DNA from: Synaphobranchus kaupii
Taxonomy: Eukaryota > Chordata > Actinopteri > Anguilliformes > Synaphobranchidae
Reading direction: 5' to 3'
Length of the DNA stretch: 64,000 nucleotides
Assembly: GCA_029718625.1 (NCBI GenBank)
Contig: CM056378.1
Coordinates: forward strand, 64,193,027-64,257,026
Part shown: positions 45,566-55,145 of the stretch, in pieces
Numbering within the stretch: position 1 is the first letter of the stretch
Layout of the letters: every line of letters starts with the position of its first letter
Position numbers and translations under genes: made by a program
The notes under the pieces: model-generated
Seen by the model: the letters and a program-made list of their open reading frames with translations, nothing else
What the model was told of the DNA's origin: nothing
The model's database searches: none

Positions 45566-48306
45566 TGTTTACTTAGTGTATTTAAGCATGGTGCACCATT
45601 AAAATATATTGCAATGTACTACATTATAGCTTGTTATTGGGGTTTTATTATAAAGAATTGGTGTCCCAAATTACCTAATGAGCTGTCCCACATTCCCAAA
45701 CGCAGATGAAAAAATGTGCTGTGGCTCAAATTAAATATAAAGGTGTGTCACGCATCCTGTGAGCAAGATTTCTACATTTTTTCTTTTTTATGTGGTCAGA
45801 TAACATCTTGAGGATTTCAGAATTGTATCATGTGCTGTGTAAATGTGTTGGACTAATATCGAAACAGGTAACAGAAGGCAAAATTCCAAAAAGTGTCCCA
45901 CTTTATCTGAATTCACCCTAATTATGAAAATTTGGTGCATCGAGTCCTCCTTGATTTTTATTTCTCTGAAGGGTAGCTAATTTGATTCTGGCTTTTTTAT
46001 TTTTCCAGTAGAATTTGGTTATTATTGAATCTAGAGAGTTAAACCAGTTGGTGGTGGGTTGCGTTGGGATCATGGTGAATAGATAGTTTATTTTTGGTAA
46101 AATTGACATTTTAATGGTTGCTATTCTTCTAATTATGGAAAGTGGGTAGGTTCATCCATCGTTTGTAGATCATCTTCTATTGTTTTTATTAACGGGCTAA
46201 AGTTGAGATGGAATAACTCTGACAGCTTGGCGGGGAAATGTTGACACCTAAATACCTGATATTTCCAGTGGAGAGGGGGCGAATAGAGAGGGAGAGAGTG
46301 GACATCCTTGCCTAGTGATGTTAGGTGATGTTAATCCATTCATGGTGACTGTGGCCAAAGGTGAGGTGTAAAGTATTTTTATCCAGTGAATAAACGATTC
46401 TCCAAAACCAAATTTTTTGTAATGTTGCGAATAGAAATGTCCAGTTGACTCTATCGAAGGCTTTTTCTGCATCCAGTGAGGTAATTATAGCTTTTTAATC
46501 TGTGTTGATTGATGACATTAATTTAATTAAATAGTCTGCGCATATTGTTTGATGAATGTCATCCTTTGATAAATCCAGTTTGGTCGGGATGAATTATGAT
46601 TGGGGGTGACTGTTTGAATTCTGGAGGCTAAAGCTTTGCTAATTATTTTTTATGTCGGTATTGATAAGTGATCGGGGGCGATAGCTGGAGGGTATGGTTG
46701 GGTCTTTGCCAGGCTTAAGCAGTACTGAGATAAGTGCTGTGTTCATATGCGGGGGGGGTTTTAGAGTTATGTTTTATTTTCAAGTGCCATTCTGATGAAT
46801 AATGGAGAAATTGTTAGCCAAAAATGTTTAAAAAATTCAGCGGGGAAGCCATCAGGTCCTGGAGCTTTATTGTTGGGCATCAGGGTTTGTGTTTTTTTGG
46901 AATTCAGTTTGTGTTAATGGTTCGTCCAGTGCTTGTGCATGCTCTTTGGATAGTTGAGGTAGGTTTATTTTATTCAAGAAGGAATTGATGTCTGCTGAAC
47001 TTGGGTCAATGTCTGAGGTATATAATTTGCTATAGAATGTCCTGAATGTATTATTTATGTCCTGTGGTGTTATCATAGTTTTCCCTGTTGAATCCTTTAT
47101 AACGGGGAATAATTGATTTTTCTTTATTTTGTTTTAGTTTGTTAGCTAAATATTTTCCTGATTTATTGTTATGTTTCAAAGTGGTCTTGTCGGAGTCTCT
47201 GTATCATGAATTGCGTTTTTTTATTTAATATTTCATTAAGTTGAAATTGTAATTTTCGTAATTTATTCTGTATTTCTTCTTTGGGATCATTAAGCGTATG
47301 CATCATTTAATTCTTGGATTTTTTGTTACAGATTGTTTTCCAATTCTTTATCTTTTTTTTTTCTTATATGATGAGTAGGAAATGATTTTGCCCCTCAGTA
47401 CTGCTTTGCCTGTTTCCCATAGTAATGTGGGTGAGATTCTGGAGAATCGTTTATTTCCATGAAGGATGCCCACTCACTTTTAAAGAATGAGTGAAAATCA
47501 GCGTCTTTAAGCAGAGATGTGTTGAAGCGCCATCTAGGGGCAGGCTGTTTGGGTTGTTTTACTATTTAAGGAGAAGGAGACAGGGGCGTGGGTCACTGAT
47601 TATGACAGGGTGAATTTTGGGATCCAAGATATCTGGTAGGACTGAGTTGCTGGTGAGGAAAAAGATGATTTATGAGGTTGTGAAAAAGTGAGTATATTTC
47701 TTTGCTGAGCAGTTTTTTTTGCCGCCAACTGTCGCCAAGACCAAAATCGTTCATACACTGTATTAGGTGTGTCGGTGGGAGTGCCAGTTTCTTAAATTGC
47801 CCGCGGTGCTTGATCTGTCTAGAGTCGGATTAATAACAGTATTGAAATCACCTCCAATTATGATTGTTGAATTTGATAGCTTGGCCAGTGATGAAAAAAA
47901 AGACTGAAAAAAATGATGGATTGTCAGTGTTTGGACCATAAATACTAGCAATGGTTAGGTTAAAGTTGTAGATGGAGGTGTTGATGATGATATAAGGTCC
48001 TTCTGGGTCGGTAATTGTGGTTTTGGTGAATTAGTGGTACTCATTTATTAATTAGAATGGACACACCACTCTGCTTAGAATTGTAAGTTGCTGAGAATAT
48101 TTGATTGAATTGTGAGGATTTCAATTTCTGATGATCTGATTCAGGTAAGTGAGTCTCTTGTAATAGACATGTCTGCTTGTAATTTGATTAAATGATTTAT
48201 GATTTTGGTCGTTTTGGCCTGTGAGCCAGCCCCCCGTATATTCCAAGTTACAAATTTAACCAAGAGCATTTTTTTACATTTAGTAAGAATATGGTCCAAT
48301 ATGCCA

Positions 48307-48309
<3 letters not shown>

Positions 48310-48372
<63 letters not shown>

Positions 48373-48384
48373 TGTGTGTGTGTT
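48310..48384. repeat. (TG)n microsatellite
   Basis: More than 30 TG dinucleotides with a few interruptions, inside the L1 copy between ORF1 and ORF2. It creates spurious ORFs on both strands. Confidence 0.95.
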
Positions 48385-48680
48385 GTGGTGTGCGCATGTG
48401 CGTGGTGCTGGCATTGAGAAGATGAGAGGTAGAGAGAGGAAAAGAGAAAGATGTTGGTTACAGTTAGTCATATCTATATTATTTCTGTGGTTTTCCATTG
48501 TCAATAACATTGTGGAGCGACTTCACCATCACAATCCCAATCAAGTAGTTTCATACTACTTTTCAAATCAAATACCTTGGTCTTTCCCATGTTAACAAAC
48601 GTTCCCCAGGCCAATATAAAACTCCGTCGACGTAGAGTTTGTCTACCGCTATCACTGCCCGTTTTCCTTCTTTTAAAAAA

Positions 48681-49347
48681 TCATTTCAGACTGGATAGTT
48701 TTTTCCATCTTTCCTGTATCTCTGGTGGAAACTGGTCATTAAGCCCGAAGTGTGTTCCTTTCAACCCCCTCCCCCTGCTTTTAACAATTTCTTTATGTTT
48801 ATAATGCTCAAACCTAGCGATAATGGGGCAAGGTCGTTTAGAGACATTATTTTTTCCTCCCAGGCGATGGACACAGTGGAATGTGATGTATTGAATAGTA
48901 TCTGGGGCAAGCTTCAGATGGGTGTACATAAAATCCTTTATACTTTTTTTCCGGGTTGTCTGGGGTGTTTTCTGGTATGCCAGATAAAATTAGGTTTTCT
49001 TGCATGCTGCGAGACTGGAGGTCAAGAATGGTTTCTTTCAGTATCTTGTTTTCTTATTCAACAGTAGTTATTTGTGTTCCGAGGGTTTTCACAGTGTTCT
49101 GAAGTGTGTGATTTTGCTTAATGATAGTGGCGATTTGCTCCTGGCTGAATTCGAGGCTCTTTCTTAAACTTTTGAACTCTTTATGGAGCACTTCAATGAG
49201 TGATAATCTGGCATCGAATGAGGATAGACGGGAGTTTATGGAGCATAGTAAGTCACTAACCTCTGTGTTGTTACTTAGAGTTAACGGTAGACCATCTGTA
49301 TCTGTTGATGAATTACGGAGGCGTTTGGATTTCGGCGTGTCCGGCAT
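48681..49347 (-). pseudogene. L1 ORF1 protein remnants
   Basis: ATG at 49347 starts MPDTPKSKRLRNSS, followed by a coiled-coil region with heptad-like hydrophobic spacing (49260-49054), as in L1 ORF1 trimers that coat the RNA. After a frame break the RNA-binding part follows (48929-48681) with VHRLG near 48855, RPCPIIARF and the LKGTHFGLNDQFP piece. Several stops separate the pieces. Confidence 0.82.
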
Positions 49348-49879
49348 ATTGCAAAGTTGATAGAAGCACTCGTTGAAATAAATTCCAGATCGGCCAGGCC
49401 GTTATGGAGGCAAAAATTCTATTTTAGCAGGGAATCGGTGGAAAAAGTGGAAAGTTTGTTTTGTTTTTTTTGTTCAGCAGCAGGGCGCCACCATCTTGTT
49501 TCGTCTCTCACTTCTCACATCTCTTCTCAAGGAAGAAGAGTCCTAATAGCTACATGCACAGAGGCAAGTCCCGCGTTACTCCAATAAAACCCATTGGAGC
49601 AAAGTGGTCTCCTACAGAGCCTAGACCTAACCATACCGGCTCTGCAAACAAAGGCCAAATCATACAAAATAATACAGAAGCCCCGGAAGAAGGAAACGGG
49701 GGCTTAAGTAGCTCTCAGGCAACCACGCACAGGTGTAGACGCTGAAGGGAGAACTCAGCGAAACAGACGGGGCGGAGCAAATATCCACTAAAACAGCAGC
49801 GCCCTCGCGTGGCTACCGAGGGAAACGACCACAAGGGAGGAAACCGTCAAAAACCATGACATTATGTGCATTTTGCATA

Positions 49880-51070
49880 CAGTTGAAGTCGGAAGTTTAC
49901 ATACACTTAGGTTGAAGTCATTAAAACTCATTTTTAACCACTCCACATATTTCATGTTAGCAAACTATAGTGTTGGCAAGTCAGTTAGGACATCTACTTT
50001 GTGCATGACAAAAGTAATTTTTCCAACAATTGTTTACAGATTATTTCACTTTTAATTCACTATATCACAATTCCAGTGGGTCAGAAGTTTACATACACTA
50101 AGTTGACTGTGCTTTTAAAATTTTAATATTTGGTTGCATATCCTTTGTATGCCATGACTTCCTGATGTCTGTGACCCAACAACATCAAAAGACTCTTGAT
50201 ATCTTATTTTCTGGTACTCTTACAAGCGATACTATAACGTCTCTGCATTTGAATGGATCTCTATGGGAATTGGGGATTTAGCTTTAAGTTTAGACTAGGT
50301 TTAGCTGTAAATTACACTGGAACAGTATGGAAAAACATGGTTGGCTAAATGGCTCTAAGTCATCAAGGATCTGACGTATCAAACAAGCCTTAAATCATCA
50401 CTCTGCTTCCAGAAATACAGTAGATATGGATGGATCACTTTAACCCCTTGGCTCAGATGGCAAATTTGAAAGGTTTCTTCTGACTTATTTTTCCATAGAT
50501 TTCAATAGGAAAATTTGTCAGGAGAAACAACCCTCAAACATCCATCCATATCTGGCAGCAGAGTGATGTTTGAGGCTTGTTTGATACCTCAGACCCTTGA
50601 TGACTGACAGCCATTTTACCAATCATGTATTCCATACTGTCCCAGCATAATTTACAGCTAAATCTAGTCCCACCCCCCAATTCCCATAGAGATCCATTCA
50701 AATGCAGAGACATAATAGTATCGCTTGTAAGAGTACCAGAAAATAAGATATCAAGAGTCTTTTGATGTTGTTGGGTCACAGACATCAGGAAGTCATGGCA
50801 TACAAAGGATATGCAACCAAATATTAAAATTTTAAAAGCACAGTCAACTTAGTGTATGTAAACTTCTGACCCACTGGAATTGTGATATAGTGAATTAAAA
50901 GTGAAATAATCTGTAAACAATTGTTGGAAAAATTACTTGTGCCATGCACAAAGTAGATGTCCTAACTGACTTGCCAACACTATAGTTTGCTAACATGAAA
51001 TCTGTGGAGTGGTTAAAAATGAGTTTTAATGACTTCAACCTAAGTGTATGTAAACTTCCAACTTCAACTG
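49880..51070. mobile_element. 1.19 kb palindromic MITE with Sleeping-Beauty-type ends
   Basis: TA-CAGTTGAAGTCGGAAGTTT at the left and its complement at the right (CTTCAACTG then TA at 51071) bound the element. Each end keeps the inverted/direct repeat layout, with inner sites at CAGAAGTTTACATACACTAA (50084) and its complement. The interior mirrors itself as well: CTGCATTTGAATGGATCTCT (50243) reappears complemented near 50690, and ATATGGATGG near 50426 reappears complemented near 50546. The centre is near 50475. There is no ORF, so mobilisation would need a transposase supplied elsewhere. Confidence 0.93.
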
Positions 51071-51465
51071 TATACAGCACAGAGAGTTTGCCACTTTTCA
51101 GGTTTTTCTACAGAAATAACCGCAATGACCACAGACTCTCAGCCCTTAAAAACAGTAACTTCTGTACCTTTTGACCTCATGTAACTAATACTATCTACAT
51201 ACCCCGGGGTCTACACAAATGATTCTATTTACAAATATTTACAATGACAATGATTACAATAATGTTATAGAATAACTATAAAGACGTGAATCAATTAATT
51301 CTATCTAGCTTTTATTAACACAGCATGTTCGTTTTCTTTTCCGGTGCTGCTACTTCAGTGCTGCTACTCCGGTGCTGGGTGCGCTCCAACTGCAGGTAAG
51401 TGTTTAAACAAACATTTACAAAGGAATATGGTAACGAACAAACGTGTATTCAAGTCCATTGCAAC

Positions 51466-51529
<64 letters not shown>

Positions 51530-51647
51530 CAAGACCATTTCCAAAAGCCTTGTGATGCCTGCCTCCCAAAATTAGGGATGCACCAATATGACAATCTCAG
51601 TACAATAGAGTGGGGTGCTAAAATTTGGGCACCCCACTGTACATACG
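51071..51647. other. unassigned sequence with a hairpin
   Basis: It contains a (TG)n run and a hairpin (AGTGGGGTGC and GCACCCCACT, 51609-51638) reminiscent of a transposon end. No gene is supported. Confidence 0.45.
51466..51527. repeat. (TG)n microsatellite
   Basis: About 30 uninterrupted TG dinucleotides. Confidence 0.96.
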
Positions 51648-52182
51648 TACACTGTCTGGCCAAAAAAAAGTTGTACACTCTAATATTTAGTTGGACCGCC
51701 TTTAGCTTTGATTACGGCGCACATTCGTCGTGGCATTGTTTCGACAAACTTATGCAACGTCACAACATTTATTTCCGTCCAGAGTTGCATTAATTTTTGG
51801 CCGAGATCTTGTATTGATGACGAGAGAGTCGAATCACTCCATAATGTCTTCTCCAGCACATCCCAAAGACTTTCAATGGGGTTAAGGTCAGGACTCTGGT
51901 GGCCAATTCATGTGTGAAAATGATTCCTCATGCTCCTTTCACAATTTGAGCCCAATGAACCTTGGCATTGTCGTCCTGGAATATGCCCATTGATGGGATA
52001 ACCTGGTCATTCAGTACATTCAGGTACTCAGCTGACTTCATTTTATTGCTGCATAACGTTGCTGAGCCTAGACCTGACCAATTGAAGCAAACCCAGATCA
52101 TAACACTGCCGCTAGAGGCTTGTACAGTGGGTACTATGCATGACAGGTGCAACGGCGACTTTTTTTTTGGCCAGGCAGTGTA
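51648..52182 (-). mobile_element. Tc1-like element, internally deleted (535 bp)
   Basis: TACACTGTCTGGCCAAAAAA at the left and the complement TATACACTGCCTGGCCAAAA at the right are terminal inverted repeats with TA borders. The minus strand holds a catalytic-region fragment (52140-51930) with SGSVMIWVCFNW, near the second block of Tc1 transposases, and the aspartate pair in FQDDNAKVH. The first DNA-binding half is deleted. The fragment at 21190-21403 is a sister copy. Confidence 0.9.
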
Positions 52183-52544
52183 TATAGTGTTTTATTTATT
52201 CATCTTTTGGCCCAGCACTTCTTAACCCCTTTGCGCAGAGGCTTAATTTTACCCATTTTCATCTGTTTTGTACCATTCTGTTTAAAACCTTATAACCCTG
52301 ACACGCACCGCCCATAAACTGTAAGCACTTGGCAGTTGTAGTTCACAGTAAAGCAGATACCTGGTACATGTGCAGTAGTTTTGGGCTATATCTCTGCTCT
52401 CACTACAGGTAGAGAGTTGGCTGAGAGCTCATTTTAATCAGGGGGAGATCTACTTTTCTACAAATCAAATATCTTTTTTCAGTGGAATTCCCCTTTTACC
52501 AATTTTCACACCATCTTTTTTTTATTTGCACTATTGTTTTTCAG
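52183..52544. other. non-coding sequence before a candidate exon
   Basis: No repeat is recognised. It ends in a pyrimidine tract and TTTTTCAG at 52544, a good splice acceptor. Confidence 0.4.
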
Positions 52545-52668
52545 ACGCTATGTAGGAATAAACCCAGAGAGGGGCACCAAGGCTGGATGGCACAAAGTGC
52601 TGTCCAAGAGAACTGGTAAAGTCACTCATAAGAAGACAACAAAGGTCACTCCTCATGTCTCCACTTGA
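52545..52668 (+). CDS. candidate terminal exon of an unidentified gene
   Basis: After CTATTGTTTTTCAG the frame opens RYVGINPERGTKAGWHKVLS, continues with a Lys/Thr-rich tail for 40 codons and ends at TGA (52666-52668). The acceptor is strong, the frame is clean, and codon use (CTG, GTC, AAG) looks like host coding DNA rather than decayed transposon. The basic tail could be a nuclear or extracellular C-terminus. I do not recognise the family. No upstream exon was found within the nearby repeats, and a chance ORF cannot be excluded. Confidence 0.35.
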
Positions 52669-53030
52669 CTGAAGAGACTGATGGGCTTTGAGTAGGACTT
52701 CATATAAACCAGTGAGCTCACTCACCCACCCACTCACTCACTCACCCACCTCTATCCCTACACCAGTTTGTGCCCCCCACCCTCTCGCCCTCATACACAT
52801 ACACACACACACGTACAACTTGGAAGGTTTTGGACAGTCACATTCTTTTATTTTGATAATGTGTCATGTCTGTTGGTGTTTAATATCTGTTTGTGTTAAG
52901 AGCTTGGATGGTTTTGGACAGACTGAGGGGTAAAAAATCTGCTTCACCAGTCCATGCCAGATATGGATCGCTTCAGGTATTCACTCTTCATTTTTAAGTC
53001 CAAATTCTCTTAACTTCTTTTAAAATAAGT
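52669..53030. other. simple-sequence-rich stretch
   Basis: (CTCA)n at 52719-52748, (CA)n at 52796-52812, and two copies of TTGGA(A/T)GGTTTTGGACAG at 52828 and 52903. It may be the 3' UTR of the candidate exon. No gene. Confidence 0.5.
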
Positions 53031-53940
53031 CTTCCAGAGTCTGATGCAAACAGGATTTATTGTATATAATTCAAAAGAATTACATGCAGTAACCCAGACT
53101 GATCTGCGCAGATAAAACATGCATTCATAAATCATCTTCTATCCAGTGGGCCCATCAGAGGCAGCCTGACGGGCACACCCTTCCCTGTCACTTTCTGTCT
53201 AGGTCTCTTCTTTGTCAAATGAGTAGTGGATGCATGAGTGTAAGTTTTGAGTGTGAGATGTCTAGTCTGAGTCTTCCAGTGTGTCCCAGTAAGGTCCAGT
53301 GTGATAAGGTGGTTCACCTAGGTATCACAGGTCTGGTCTGAGGTGTGACTTGTACAGCTATTTCTTATATCCTTTTTCCATAGTTCCACCCTTTGTTGGG
53401 CTTAGGAACCATCTCCTCCCATAACCTGCCCCTAATTTTTAATTAACAAAGCCCATAAATTTTACACCATTATTTACGATTTCCAAAGCCCATATTTTTA
53501 CACCATTATTTGTGATTTCCAAGTACTCATATTTTTTAAAAGATGGGGTTACATTCTTTTACCACTAGTCTGTATGCTTGGTTCAGTTTTGCACCTGCGT
53601 CAGCCCCCCTCTAACAGTACCACTCCATAGTTCATTACAGTTTACACCTTATACATACTTCTGATATACATTGGCTATGCATTATGTGCTTAGGTATATA
53701 TTTGTTGTGTATTGTATACATATAACTTGGTTTTTCATTTGAGCATATGGCTTATAGCCTGATTATTGCTTACATTATGATTATAAAATAGCATGATGGT
53801 CCTTTTGGGTCTCCGGGGATCCTGGAGTTTCCCTCGCATCCCCTGGCCTCCCATAGCTCTAACCAAGATTTTTATGGCATTCTTCCCAGCTGTGCTGCTA
53901 AGGTGTTACACAAGAGTGTTCTGGGAATTTTTCTCCCACA
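53031..53940 (-). repeat. 3' LTR of the endogenous retrovirus (left border approximate)
   Basis: On the minus strand the purine tract AAAGGGGGGAAA ends at 53943 and TGTGGGAGAAAAATTCCC follows. A TATAAG-type box lies near 53370 and an AATAAA at 53056-53061, so U3 and R are roughly 570-880 bases. The end of U5 was not located precisely. No matching 5' LTR was found before the window end. Confidence 0.7.
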
Positions 53941-53943
53941 TTT

Positions 53944-55145
53944 CCCCCCTTTGTGACTTCATAGTCACACTCAAAGGCATGCTATCCCTTTGTCTGTTGC
54001 TAAGTTCCATCCGGTCAGATGACAAGATGCCATCCACTGACCCCAGCGATCATCAAACCGATGACTGTCGCCTGAAGGGAGTCCTAACAGCAGAGTTTAG
54101 CATTATGGGGTAAACATCCCCTCCTTTTGGCTGGAGTAGGTAAAAACCTCATAATGCCTCTTTCCCTTGTCTCTAAATAATGGTCAGTTCAGAATGCCAT
54201 AACTGTATTCAGCTTATTGTATGAGATACAGTCTCCATAAGGTCCTTTAATCATTAAATCATGTGTGTATTTTGATTAACACTGGTGCATGTGTAATACA
54301 ACATTTTATCAATCATCATTCATAACACAGTGACTAACATAGTGACTTTACTGATTTTATCATCTTTGTGAACACATTGTCATATTATCGATTCAGACCA
54401 CCTTGACTCACCGAGAACTTGTACCAACTCAGCAGACTCCTAATTCGGCCTTTCTGCTGCTTCTAATTTTGCCGCTCATAAATTGGTTTGCCCAGTTGCC
54501 ATTTCCCAGTACTTGTGGGTAACTTACGTGTGCTGCCTTGAGCGTGCCTTTCCTTCTGCACTGGCGTGGCCCCCTTCCACGCTATCATCGTCGTTGGTCA
54601 TGACGGCTTGGAATGTGTTTGTCACCCACCTTTTCCCAAGTTATGGCAACAGGGTAAAGCATTTATTCATAATGAGCTTCAATGTGGTCTGACTCGTAAA
54701 CTCATATTCATATATATATCACAAAAAACATGTCTATCAAACTCTAAGCATTGTGACTTCTAAGATCAGCTATGGGTTTTTGTGCATAATCAAGGTTGTG
54801 TTACAGCGTGACTTACAATGTTGTGCGCGGATTAACATAAAACATTTTAAACAAGTGAATATCCAGTTCTTCTTTCTTGGTCCCTTGGTATATAATCGTC
54901 GGACCAGTGGGCAGAGGAGAGGTCACCAGTACATCACTCAGCCACCGGCCTTGGCAGCGTTTGTACATTAACTATGTGTGTGTTAAGACTATGTGGGTGC
55001 TATGAACTTCATGTGTTTTCTCTAAACTATCTGCCATTCGTAAGGGAGTATATTACTCCTGTATGTGTAAATCAATTCTTCATGTTGATGTGTAATCAGT
55101 GTATATGTACTTCAACCCAGGTGCTTTACACACCGTAGAGGGCCA
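53944..55145. other. ERV region between env and the 3' LTR, non-coding here
   Basis: About 1.2 kb separates the env stop from the polypurine tract, long for a simple retrovirus. No minus-strand ORF of useful size is seen. It may be 3' untranslated sequence, lost accessory genes or an old insertion. Confidence 0.5.

Larger units (their letters stand above)
42755..45918. mobile_element. 3.16 kb TA-flanked inverted-repeat element inside the L1
   Basis: The element starts GGGTGAATTCAGGTATTGTG and ends with the complement of GGGTGAATTCAGATAAAGTG, bordered by TA on both sides. L1 ORF2 reading resumes exactly across it. A second partial repeat (GTGGGACA and TGTCCCA words, 42773, 43195, 45688, 45893) lies inside each end. 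TA targets suggest a Tc1/mariner/pogo-type mechanism. No transposase is recognised, so it is non-autonomous. Further elements are nested within. Confidence 0.85.
41693..48000 (-). pseudogene. L1 ORF2 (endonuclease and reverse transcriptase) remnants
   Basis: From right to left on the minus strand: an endonuclease piece near 47950-47770 with IIIGGDFNTV and LDRSS; a linker at 47076-46867; reverse transcriptase pieces at 46472-46248 (GFGESFIHWIKILY, then GCPLSPSLF); then ILPKINYLF at 46109. After the 42755-45918 insertion the frame continues at about 42750 with YYLANQLLYIYKW and stays open to 41693. That C-terminal part includes a knuckle (CSHC, then H and C in YLHATWLCP). The long open 3' part shows the copy is younger than the L1 at 4690. 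Stops and frameshifts upstream make it inactive. Confidence 0.88.
41355..49528 (-). mobile_element. near full-length L1-type LINE inserted in LTR 2
   Basis: A perfect 14-base duplication (AAGGAAGAAGAGTC) flanks it at 41341-41354 and 49529-49542. The 3' end at 41355 has A-rich sequence on the minus strand. The 5' end at 49528 directly follows the start region of ORF1. Without the 3.16 kb insertion at 42755-45918 its length is about 5.0 kb. ORF1 and ORF2 remnants are both present. Confidence 0.93.
40748..49861 (-). mobile_element. LTR 2, interrupted by a SINE and an L1
   Basis: The LTR pieces are 40748-41055, 41293-41354 and 49543-49861, together about 690 bases. They align end to end with LTR 1. 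On the minus strand it starts TGTCATGG at 49861. The interruptions each carry their own target duplications, so the LTR is the oldest layer. Confidence 0.88.

Noticed and set aside
48280..48595. ORFs with Cys-Val or Thr-His runs
   Set aside because: Translation of a (TG)n/(CA)n microsatellite.
52545..52668. FGF-family C-terminus
   Set aside because: A YVG-like start and basic tail are superficially similar, but the diagnostic spacing and HFLP-type end are absent.
53132..53317. Minus-strand ORF as a retroviral accessory gene
   Set aside because: It lies in the LTR R/U5 region, near the polyadenylation signal, and has no motif.
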